The notes under the pieces: model-generated
What the model was told of the DNA's origin: nothing
Seen by the model: the letters and a program-made list of their open reading frames with translations, nothing else
Databases searched by the model: none
In this document: piece by piece, positions 36,481 to 46,745 of the stretch
Numbering within the stretch: the stretch's first letter is position 1
Layout of the letters: every line of letters starts with the position of its first letter
Made by a program: the position numbers and the translations under genes
Assembly (NCBI RefSeq): GCF_949987535.1
Contig: NC_080078.1
Location: 53,222,207-53,286,206 of the forward strand
Direction: 5' to 3'
Length of the DNA: 64,000 nucleotides
DNA from: Balaenoptera acutorostrata
Taxonomy: Eukaryota > Chordata > Mammalia > Artiodactyla > Balaenopteridae

Positions 36481-36644
36481 TCTGCTGACATTAAAAAATA
36501 GTTTTAAAAATGGCTGGTTTGAGAATGGGTAGTACTTCAAATCAATAGACACAGTTGCAATTTCTTTAGATTAAGTCAGTTTGTGGTTTGATTTTACAAA
36601 AATCCCTCATCCTTTTGCATTTAAACTACTCTGTTCTATGTGGA

Positions 36645-36676
<32 letters not shown>
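36645..36676. repeat. (CA)16 microsatellite
   Basis: Sixteen uninterrupted AC units on the plus strand. Likely length-polymorphic. Confidence 0.97.
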
Positions 36677-36679
<3 letters not shown>

Positions 36680-37041
36680 TTCAATTAGGAGAATATAAAT
36701 GAAATTAGGGCTTTGAGACATTCCCTGATAAAACTGCATAATTGGGGTCAATGCTGTGGTACCATAAAGCTGTAGTTAGGAATCAGTGCTCTATTGTGAA
36801 ACACAGAACATATGGATCTGAACACGTTTGGCAGATCAATGATCTCAAAAACGTTTCTTAAGAAGTCACACATCTGGAAATAAAACTTAAGGTAATATAT
36901 AAAATTAAAATTGTCTCAAGAAAAGGAATAGTAAAGTCAAAAAATATTTGCTTGCCTGTTTAGAGAATAGACTGGTGATTCTATACAGTTCACATGAACA
37001 ATGATAAATGGTAACCTACTTTTTATATGATTTCCCTTTAG

Positions 37042-37369
37042 AACTAAAATCCCAGTTATGATGAAGAAAAAGGATATTACTTATTGGAAGAACATTCCAA
37101 CACCCAAGCACAGAAGGTAAGCTACATTTCCACACAGCAGCCCAGCTCCCTGTGCTTTGCCAACCAGTATGATCCAGTTGAACCAAAGCTCAATTGTTGC
37201 AATGCCTTTGAGGAAAAATCTTCAGAAGGATTTCCCCTTAAGGATTTTGATTTTCAGAACAAAGTGAAAGACAAATATGAAACCAAAGTGGGTAAGGAAG
37301 ACAAAGAGCTGCCAGTGGTGCTTAGTCTCTGGACTCCTACAAGTTAATGGACTGGAAAGCAGGAACAGG
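37042..37369 (+). CDS. Possible exon or exon pair of an unidentified gene
   Basis: I do not recognise the product. Two readings compete. (1) A 75-bp exon, 37042-37116: a pyrimidine-leaning acceptor ending CCCTTTAG, then an open frame TKIPVMMKKKDITYWKNIPT..., then a good donor AAG|GTAAGC. The frame closes with TAA immediately after the donor, as expected at a true boundary, and the length is a multiple of three. (2) A longer reading in another frame, opening after a second AG at 37054-37055 and running about 97 codons to TAA at 37345-37347. It is rich in Lys, Glu and Asp (VKDKYETKVGKEDKELP) with no membrane segment, signal peptide or known domain. A consensus donor CAG|GTAAGT follows at 37370. 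Neither is flanked by a repeat I recognise. It could equally be a chance frame or a noncoding RNA exon. Confidence 0.3.
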
Positions 37370-38825
37370 TAAGTGATAATGATTCTATAAGCCTACAAGT
37401 GTGGAGTTTCCTTGTTTGCTCTGTGTTTTGTGTAAGTGTCATATAATGCGATTAAAATCAAGCATTCAGTCCTGTCTTTGAGTAATATCGAGCTCCAAAG
37501 TAATTTTTCAGACACGGTGATTTTGAACGTTTTAAATATTTCTACCCTACTCCTCCATCGACTGTACTCTCTTAATGACATTTTACCAACTGCATTATAA
37601 TTATGTCTAATTTCAGGACATTTCTGCTTTGTTTTAAAACTGTATTGATTACTCAAGGCTCTGCACTGAGTGGCTCAGAATGTGTTCCAATTGCTGGTAC
37701 TAATGTCAGCAGCTGAATTAACCCAGTGTCTGTCAGAAACAGGGAAATGGAAACTATCTCGATAATCTGCACGGCATTCCAGATCAAAGGAGGGAAGGAA
37801 ACTATTGTTCACAGCCATTTCTCAAGGAGCGTTATTATTCATTTTGGATTGAAGCCATAGGAAGATGCTATATAACATATGTCTGTAGAGTGTGTAATTT
37901 TACATGAGATAGTATCATAAAAAGGAAATTACAAAGTTGAATTCAGCTTGATGTTCTTATTAATCTTTGTTACCCTTTCTTTTATGGTTGAGTTGGTTCT
38001 CTACTGGGAAGATAACATTGTTCTCTTTCTATTTTTGATTTAAATGAAAAATAGTGAAACCATTCAAAACAATTTAACATTTTTTATGTGTGACCCTTAC
38101 CTGTAGAGACAGTGCACTTAATTTAGTAAGAGACTGTGGTCACATAAGTGAATAATTCATTTGATTACCTCATGCCTGTCCTTCCCTTTACAATTTTAAT
38201 GGAATTGTAGAAACCGAAATGACTTTTGATCCAGTGGATTTAGTGCCTTTGAGTGAACTAAAAATACAAGTTATCTATAAAATATTTTTGGTTTGTTTGA
38301 ATGGAAGGATAAAGACAGGGGAGGAACTGAAATTGCCTTTTTTCTTGAGAGCTTGGGACATGAAACTCAGAAGCATTGAAGGGTTTTAGATGTATTGCAA
38401 AGACAGCATCAATAACAGAAACTCCAAAGCCTCCCTTTTTTCCCATGAAATGTTCTTGTTTTTGGAGCCACTTTTCTCCTGTGATAGCAGTAGCATATAA
38501 CTCACAATAAGCTTTTCCATCAGGTTTGGAAACTGAAGCTTTAGGAAAGTGTTCATGCACTAAAACCCAAAAGACTGCCATCCTGGAAATGTTGTGTGAT
38601 CCCCAAGTTAGGAGTAGGAAAAAACAGCTGGAGGATGGGGGAACAGTGAAAAGATGTTTTCAAACCTTTTAAATACCTTTTACAACTAAGAGATGTTTTA
38701 GTTTGGGGCTCAGTTTGGTTAGTTAAAATGGTTTTTTCCTTGCTAATTCTCTGTCTTCTTTTCTCACTAACCTCTCCTGTTTTCCATTCCTGGTGTATGA
38801 TAATATTTTGACAACACTGTGAAAG
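37370..38825. other. Unrecognised DNA downstream of the possible exon
   Basis: No repeat family or gene recognised. The lack of obvious repeats over about 1.4 kb stands out against the rest of the window. Confidence 0.35.
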
Positions 38826-38826
38826 T

Positions 38827-38873
38827 ACACACACACACACACACACAACACACACAACACCATGCACACACAT
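38827..38873. repeat. (CA)n microsatellite, interrupted
   Basis: ACAC-rich stretch broken by AACAC and CATG units. It explains the cysteine/valine-rich minus-strand open frames over it. Confidence 0.95.
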
Positions 38874-38973
38874 ACCCTGGTGAACAAGATGGGCCTATTG
38901 TGGCTGAAACCCAGTGTAGAATAATGGAAAATGAGAATAAAAATCTCACCTAGAGACACTTTATCCCAGAGGT

Positions 38974-39200
38974 CAGGGGTTGGTATAGTCCACTGGCCAA
39001 ATCCTGCCCTTGCTTTTTTTTTTTTTTTTTGATACATAAAGGCTTACTGGAATATAGTTACACCCGTTTATTTACATATTGTCTGTGGCTGCTTTCAGGG
39101 TACAATGGCAGAGTTGAGTAGTAGTGACAGAGACCGTATGGCTAGCCAAGCCTAAAATATTTATTATCTGGCCCATTACAGAAAACATTTGCTGACCCCA
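38974..39200 (+). mobile_element. MER20 hAT-Charlie element
   Basis: It opens CAGGGGTTGGTATAGTCCAC and passes 'gtttatttacatattgtctg', 'tggctgctttcagggtacaa', 'tggcagagttgagtagtagt' and 'gacagagaccgtatggctag'. It closes with 'tttgctgacccca'. Near full length for MER20 (about 220 bp) but with an extra poly(T) run at 39015-39032. No clear 8-bp target duplication. Confidence 0.85.
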
Positions 39201-39229
39201 GCCAAAAGCCAAACATTATTTTCCAAAGG

Positions 39230-39428
39230 GTGGTCCCAGACCAGCAGACTCAGCTTCTACTGAATCTAAGAATTTGTTAGAATGCAAATTTTCCATCCCT
39301 ATCTCAGACCCAAGGAATAAAAGTATCTGGAGATGGGGCCCATGATCTCTGTTTTAACAAACCTTCTGGGTAATTCTGATGCATGCTCGAGACTCCTCTG
39401 GGTCAGAGCATCCCAACCAGATGTTGCT
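39230..39428. mobile_element. MER5A-like element
   Basis: 'ctcagcttctactgaatcta', 'tctggagatggggcccatga' and 'ttctgggtaattctgatgca' match MER5A blocks. Diverged. Confidence 0.65.
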
Positions 39429-40735
39429 AATGGGTTGCAGGTGTGCCAAAGATATTAGTCTATAGGCCATGTGGCTGGCATCATGTAGGATCCCAAAGGA
39501 TCACAATCTGGGCAGGACACAATTAAAATTGTACTTTACAAATTAATTTGGGCAGATTGATTATGATTTTCATACCAAATGAATTTCCTGTCACTCTCAG
39601 AGACCATTTTATAATAACAAAAAATAACATTTTGATAACACTTTTTAGCTTACAAAGTAGTTCAGGGTGGTCTCAAAAGAGGTTTACAGCTTGCAAATGT
39701 TACTGCACAAGAAGTAGAAGGCATGTGTCTATGTGTCTGTTTTTGTGGATTTAATACCTTTTTCTTCAAGAAAGATAAATATCTTTAAGGTGGATTCAGT
39801 AGAGGGATATATAAATTTATTTTTAAAATAGTCTTAATGCAATCCTGTTATATCACTCTTTAAACATTATATATGAAAATCCAGAGTAGATAAATTAGCC
39901 CAGTTTTCCAAGATATTCAGTAAGTAATTTACTTGAAATAATAATCTCCCTGCTTACACCTAAATGGGATTCTACTGACAATAATTCATTGCAAGTCTTA
40001 TTTTCAGAACATTTTTTGTTGCTTTCAGCAAGGCATGCCTATAAGCTAGCATTCATAACTGGAAAGTGCATGCTTGAATGCAAACTAACAAGCAGTAAAA
40101 GTGGCCCTCTGCCCATCCATCATAAGGATAGAGAATGTGGAATCTTTAGTGATTTGAAGAATAGGGCCAGAATAGAACACTGACCTTGGGAATTGGGCCT
40201 ATAGCTTACTGATGCTGGGTCTTCACATTCCTTTCTGTAAATCTCTGCCCCTGAATTTAGGCCTGTTCCAGGATCCCCAGAACTATCTCAGGAGAAGTCA
40301 GATTACTTGGGTTGAAGATGCTCTGAAAACCTCTGGTGGCTTTTGGCTATTTGGGGATTTCTGCAGCATTCAGAGTCTTGCCCAATGGGTAGCTATTGGT
40401 CCAGTTTTGCCTGAGACAATATTTGGGTTGACACACCCTGCAAAGTCTATCCTTACCCACCAAGTACACACATACACACACATCAACATGGAAGCATGTG
40501 GGCATGTAGACCACCAGTACCTGTGGGGCTGTGAGATGGGGCTATAGGCTCTCCACAAGATAAACTGGTCAGGCCCACTTCAAACAACTTCATGGCTGGG
40601 CCAAGGTAACAAATAGAGTTTAAATCCCCGCCATGTCTTTGCTGAAGCTCTTCCTCTCACTGTGAGGGGCTTTGTGTATGTGTACACCCACCTCAGCCAG
40701 CATGCTACTTGTTGCACTTAGGGGTACATGTACTA
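39429..40735. other. Unrecognised DNA
   Basis: No gene or repeat family recognised. A 111-codon plus-strand frame at 40212-40547 has no motif or splice support. Confidence 0.35.
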
Positions 40736-40739
40736 CCAA

Positions 40740-40945
40740 GTAGGTCTGCTTCTTATATTGACATTTGCAGTCAGATAATTCTTTGTGGTGGGGACTGTCC
40801 TGTGCATTGTAAGTTGTGTGGCAACATCCAGGACTCTACCCACGAGATGCCAATAGCACCCCAGTTGTCACAACCAAAAATGTCTTCAAACAATGTCTGT
40901 CAGACTTGGCCAAGTGCTCCTCGTTGAGAATCACTGTTCTACTCC
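40740..40945. mobile_element. hAT-Charlie-type element
   Basis: 'attgacatttgcagtcagat', 'ggggactgtcctgtgcattg', 'gactctacccacgagatgcc' and 'gttgagaatcactg' follow the order of a common Charlie-type non-autonomous element. The exact MER name is not assigned. Confidence 0.75.
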
Positions 40946-41660
40946 AAATACCACTTAGTCTCAGCGTGTGTGGGTCTCCCTTGATTGACTCAGAACCGGA
41001 TCCTCCTTCACAGGGCTTTTAAAACAAGAATAAAATGCAAAGTGAGACAGCTCCTTTACATTATGTTCTGTATCATCATTGTGCAAAATGGTGGTTCCTA
41101 GCCTTGTTTGTTCACAATTACAATGGAAGTAAAAGTCAGAAATATGGTATTCTCAAATTTTATCAGCCTGACATTAGAGCCAAAACCATCATGCAGGTGG
41201 CCACTATTTCAGAGCCAAACCTCCAAGAAAAATCATCGTCTCATGCACTGATTCTATCAAATGCTTACAATAAAAACACAGACTTTGATTCCATTAACTC
41301 AGAAGAAAATCTATTTGGTCTTACACGTCCAAAATTGAGAGCAGAATGCAAATGTTCAGAATAGAAATGCTCCCCACCAAAATATATCAAGAATTACGGA
41401 CATTACATGCCATGCCAATTTCAACATGTAGCTAAATCACATAGACTAGAGTTCACTCGAAATCATGTTTCTATCATCCCCCCAAATAAAATAATATAAA
41501 AATAATTAACAAGCTGCCTGCTATTCCAAGCCAACCAAATTTATATTATTGAGTTTTGCTTGTCTTTTTTGCTTTTATTTATTTATTTATTTCTGTGAAC
41601 GTGCATATTAAAGAAGAAATTCTGCTTGAATTAGGCAGGAAAATATAGAAAATTACACAG
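40946..41660. other. Unrecognised DNA with a 109-codon frame
   Basis: The plus-strand open frame 41035-41364 has a protein-like composition but no motif, no good splice pair and no repeat explanation. It is not called as a gene. Confidence 0.3.
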
Positions 41661-41662
41661 GA

Positions 41663-41882
41663 CAGTAGTTAGCAAATTATAGCCTGTTGTCCAAATCCAG
41701 CCAGCCCCTGCCTTCTAAATAAAATTTTATTGGAACACAGTCATGCTTAGTTATTTACATATTTTCTAGGGTTGCTTTCATAGTAAAATAGCTGTCTTGA
41801 GTAGTTGCGACCAATTCAGACTCTATGAATGCAAACTTGAAAATATTTATCTGCCCTTTACATGAAATATTTTTTGACCCCC
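41663..41882 (+). mobile_element. MER20 hAT-Charlie element, second copy
   Basis: 'cagtagttagcaaattatag', 'aaaattttattggaacacag', 'tcatgcttagttatttacat' and 'gagtagttgcgaccaattca' follow MER20 order, ending 'tttttgaccccca'. Same orientation as the copy 2.7 kb upstream. Confidence 0.85.
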
Positions 41883-43425
41883 AGTATAGGAGTGACAGTG
41901 GGGTGTCCCTTCAGAGGACTGCCAAATATTTAAATGCATGCATAAGTTACTTCCAGCCTCAGTCCCTTTTTCTGAATGTGAACTTAAGTCCTCATGTCAT
42001 GTTGATGAGTGTTACGTAATTATTTTTGAGAATTTTCTGGACATGCCAGAATGTAAGTGATCTTATTTTTGTTTCAGCTACTTGGGCACCAAACCATTGG
42101 TTGGGAAGGGGTAGGGGTATGCTGTGTTTCTCGGTGGATAAATCCAGGTTCTTTATGCCCTAGATAGTTGTCATGGGGGTTTTGGTAAAACTTGTCACTG
42201 CATTCTGATAAAATCATCTCAGATCCAATCAAATCTCCTTAAATGAGGTGTCCAACAATGTTATCGAGTGCTGAGGTGGACTTTGGAATCGGCGAGGCTC
42301 TTTTTCTCTCTTTTTCTTAAAAGCTCTCCTGATATTTTACACACTGCTTATATTTTCTTCTTCGTAGCAAGAAATACTTTCAGATGGGTTATTTGATGTG
42401 CTCGTGTGGAAGGAGGACAGATGGCTATTTTGAGGTCACCATTTGTCACAAGACGATTGTCCTGTTATTTCATGGCGTTTTTATATTTTGATTTTTCTTT
42501 TCCGATTCAGGGAAAGTCAGTGATAAAATTCCATTCTGATGCCTTTGTGCACTTACATTTATCTCAAGTCTTCTACAGGCTTTTGTGAAGGCTGTGCTTG
42601 AGAGGACTGAAAAACTGTAGAAAACACAAATCTCAGGGCCTCAGTCTACCTAATAATAGATATTATATCATACTTATGTATCATAGACATATGGCTCTTG
42701 TGTACTTAATATATATCACACCATTGGTATTATCGTATGCAATAAAATATTAAGTAGCCTTAGTATATATGTGTGTGGGTGTGTGTGTGTGTGCATAGAC
42801 TCTGTGTTTGTAGGTGTGTGAAGGTGTGTGTGTGTTGTACAGTGTGTGAAAAGCAATAATCTACAAAGAAAATGGAGGGTGAGACCTTGCAGCAGGAAAC
42901 CGCTTGCCAAGCTCAGATGTTTCTTGATGTAACTGAAGTTGTTTATACTGACTTTGCTATCTTGGCACAGCTTAGAAAATGCTGATTATGTAAAACAAAG
43001 CATTCTTTACTGCTCTGTCTGCTTTTCACTTTTAGAGACAGATTTCTTCCTTTTCTTTTACGTGTATTCTTCACTGGATTTTTTTCTTTGGCTAACTTCC
43101 CTAAGTATTGTTCATGGTCCCCGAGCCCAGCTGTTCCTTCCTAACTCTTTCAATGGCGTCTCTACAAAGCTGGCCTTCAAGGCAGCACCCTGATTCCCTG
43201 GTTGGAGATGACACAGTTCAGGCCTCCCCACACCTGTCCTTAGGTCCCAATCCCTTCTTTCTTCTGTAGACTGTTCCTCAATAAACCACAGACAGCTTGT
43301 CTTAGGTCACAAGAAGGGCAGAAAACATGATGAGAGACAGTAGTTAGACCAGCCCAAGCTCACCCCCACTGATGGAAGAGAGTTCCTCCAGCGTGAGCCA
43401 AGCATTGATGTCATCTTTGATGCCC
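41883..43425. other. Unrecognised DNA with a GT-rich microsatellite
   Basis: An interrupted (GT)n tract lies at about 42769-42845. Otherwise no gene or confident repeat family. Confidence 0.4.
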
Positions 43426-43429
43426 TGGT

Positions 43430-43605
43430 AGAGAAAGCACTTCCCTCAAACCTCAGCTCAGCTTCTCTACCCCTTACATTTATCTCCTCCCTGGCTCCCA
43501 GACTGTGAGCTGCTGTGTGGAAGAACCGCATCTAAATGATTTCTATGTTGCCCAGAGGAGTATCTCTGGGCACAGTCAGTGACAAATGAATATTTATTGC
43601 ATGAA
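43430..43605 (+). mobile_element. L2 3' tail
   Basis: 'ctaccccttacatttatctc', 'ccagactgtgagctgctgtg' and 'gacaaatgaatatttattgc' follow the L2 3'-end order. Diverged. Confidence 0.55.
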
Positions 43606-43824
43606 AAAAAATTCTTTAAATTAGTTTTAAGCAGTTTACATTAGAAAGAGAGCATAAGTAAACAGTGGATTCTGTTCCATGCCAATTGAACTGACCCAAT
43701 CTCTGATACTAAAATGTAACAGAGGTCGTGGAATTTCGTAGCTGGAGAGAAAACTTAGGCCACACATGCAGTCACCTCAGCTGACTGTGGAGAAGCGTGA
43801 AGCTCAGAGAGGAAAGGACAAATA

Positions 43825-44040
43825 AACATTTATAGGGCACCAACTGTATGCTGGACCAGTACTTTGCAAATATTGAATTTTCACAGTAACAGCTTGTATA
43901 CTCAACATTTGCTGTGAGAAAGAGGACCACACTGTGAGAGATTATGGCACGACAGACTTCAAGTGACAAGGTCAAGTCCATGAAGCCTGAGCAAAGCTGG
44001 TTTTGCTGACCTCCAAAGCCATGCTCCTTTCCTTACACCC
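43825..44040 (-). mobile_element. MIR SINE, antisense, diverged
   Basis: 'aacatttatagggcaccaac', 'gtatgctggaccagtacttt' and 'acaaggtcaagtccatgaag' keep antisense MIR order. Confidence 0.6.
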
Positions 44041-45329
44041 AACCCAGGCAACCCCTAAGTGCAAGAATTTTGCATTGCCTGATACTAACTTAGAACCATG
44101 TAATAGCTATCTAACTATTTACAAGAAATACAGAGTTAGAGAAATATGTTACAAGATATCCCAAGGAAACCATCAGCCTTATACAGAATTGGGGAAATCT
44201 TATAGGGCAAATGACCCCATTTCTTCAACAAATAAATGGCATTAAAACAACAACAATGGGGAAAGGAAGGGACTACTATATAGTAAGAGACATATAAACC
44301 AGATGTGACCTATGGAACTGTGGTTGGATCCTAATTTCTGAACAAATGGTAAAAAGAAGAAAATTGAGAAAATGGGAGAAATTGAACACAAACTAGTATT
44401 AGAAGATATTAAGGACTATTGTGCATTACTTTTTGGTATGAAACTAATATTTTGGTTATGTTTTAAAATATCCTTGTGGTAGAGATTCAGACCTAAGTAA
44501 TTATGAGTGAAAAGATACAATGTCTGGGATTTACTTTAAAATGTTCCAGATGCATTCATATACTAGTATGCAATTAAAAGGCATGTTTTTAATAAAAGCT
44601 ATAATACATAGAGCCATTAATTTGGTTTGGCTCTAAGGTCAGATATCAGTTCCACTCTGAAGTCTAAGGCAAGATTACAATTCTTCATACATGTTTACTA
44701 TGACTCCATGTTAAAACAAAACCAAACTTCTGCAAAGTCAAAAATGTATGCAGCCTGATAAGCTCAGGTATTGATATAATTGAAACCATCACTCTTCCCT
44801 TGTGGGGAGACCATCATTGTGGGATCAGGATGGACCATGTTCCCTGTAAACCCTCCAAGGTCATCTGACATGTTCCACTTGCAGGCATCTCTTTAAATCA
44901 AAGCAAGGACATCTCTATACTACAGTCCTCAGGGTTGGCAGCTCTGAAGGGAGCAAAATCTGTGGGCAAATGACAGCTCTTTAGAGGATTTTTCTAGGCC
45001 TCCTTTGCACAGCTGAGGAAAGTGAGACTTCACAGCTCATTTACCCAAATGCTGACTACAGCCCCTAAGAACTGCCATCTCTTTCCCGATACTCCTTTTG
45101 GAGAGTCAGTGGGGAAAGGAAGGAAAGAAAGGGTTCACCTCCTGCTGGCCTCTGTTCACAGACGTCCTCTAGTTGGCCAGGTCCTGTTGGAATTTAAAGA
45201 GAGGCAGGAGTTGAGGGAAAGGAGACAGACCTTCTAAGGCCTCCACAGTCTGAAGGGAGACTAGAACCTTCTCTGTCAGGGTAAAGAAAGGATATCCCCA
45301 ATTTCTGCACCAAACAACATTTTAGTGCT
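44041..45329. other. Unrecognised DNA
   Basis: No gene or repeat family recognised with confidence. Confidence 0.35.
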
Positions 45330-45331
45330 CT

Positions 45332-45500
45332 AAGGACTGGAGCCTCTCAGTCTGCAATGTACCCACAGAAAACCCTGGGGATTTTGTTAAAATGCAGATT
45401 CTGATTCAGCAAGTCTAGGATGGGCCAGAGATTCTGCATCTAACTAGCTCCCAGGGGGTGTGCTGCTGCTGGTCCATGGACCACACTTTGAATCGTGGCC
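45332..45500. mobile_element. MER5A-like element
   Basis: 'gttaaaatgcagattctgat', 'gagattctgcatctaactag', 'ctcccagggggtgtgctgct' and 'ggaccacactttgaatc' are MER5A-type blocks. Confidence 0.75.
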
Positions 45501-45784
45501 ACATGGTCACTTTTAGAGTCAGGAGAGCATTTTCTCATTTGTCACTTTCTAGGGTCAGGTCTTTATTATACATCATTTGTGATAACTCATCTGTTACCCA
45601 CAAGAGTTCTGAGAGTGAGTCTAATGAAAACTTAATGTTAAATAATTGGTGACTATTCAAAACCAAATAAATTAGAAATCTTTGGAAAGGATTGGAGGAG
45701 GAGGTGGTGAATGGGGATTGGAGATGAACATTCTTCAACCCCTTTTCACCACTACGCTCTGGGATTTTTTTCATATATTTTTCT

Positions 45785-45880
45785 CACTTAAGCCTTACAA
45801 AAATGCTCTGAGGTAAGTGTTATTGTCCGCATTTTATAATAATAAGGAGCCAAATCACAAGCTTACAACCATCCAAAGCA
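45785..45880 (-). mobile_element. MIR-like fragment, antisense
   Basis: 'ttacaaaaatgctctgaggt' followed by 'aagtgttattgtccgcattt' matches the middle of antisense MIR. Short. Confidence 0.5.
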
Positions 45881-46324
45881 AAATGTGGGGAATTCTACAG
45901 GAAAAATGACCTCATTTCTTAAAAACAATAAATGACATGAAAAAAAGAGGAGGGGCAGGAACTGTCACAGATGAAAGAGGCTTAAGAGACACGGCAAACA
46001 CGAGTAACATCGGGATCTTTTTTGGAACCTGATTTTACCAAAAAACAAAACAAAAAAACCCATAAATAGACCAGTTTGAGACATTGGTAAAATGGATTAT
46101 GGACTGAATATTAGTTACTAAGGAATTCGTACTAATTTTGTTAGGTGTGGTAATGTTATTGCAATTGTTATAAAACAGAATTCTTATCTGTCAGAGGCTG
46201 ACTGGTGAAATTATATCCTGTCTGAGTTTGCTTTAAAATACTCCAGCAAAAAAATAATAAAATAAAAACAAGTAGAAGAAACAAGACTCAAGAAAAGAAT
46301 CAAGAGTGGCAGAATGTTGATTAA

Positions 46325-46745
46325 TATTATTTTTTAAAACTCTATTTAGAAACAATTTTAGATTTAAAGAAAAGTTGTGCTATTTTTAGCACAGCGTCCT
46401 GAATATATATTGCCTAACTTCCCCTAATGTAAACATCTTATGTAACTGTGGAACGATGATCAAAACCCAAAAATTAACATTGATATAACATAATTAACTG
46501 ACCTACAGATTTTATTCTAATTTCTTCTGTTTTTTTCCTACCAAGTCCTTTTTCAATTGCAGGATCAAACCCAGAGTCCCACATTGTATTTAATTGTTCT
46601 GTCACCAATTGTCCTTGGCTCTTTGACAGTCCCTCAGTCTGTCCTGTTTTTCATGCCCTTGACACTCGAAGAGTACTGGTCAGTTATTTTGTAGACCATC
46701 CCTCAGTTTCAGTTTGCCTGATGTTTTCTCATGATTAGATTGATG
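46325..46745 (-). mobile_element. Old LINE-1 fragment, antisense
   Basis: 'taacttcccctaatgtaaac', 'atcttatgtaactgtggaac', 'gtttttcatgcccttgacac', 'tcgaagagtactggtcagtt' and 'tgatgttttctcatgattag' are in the order of a common antisense old L1 3' region, the same unit as 35912-36480. Confidence 0.75.
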
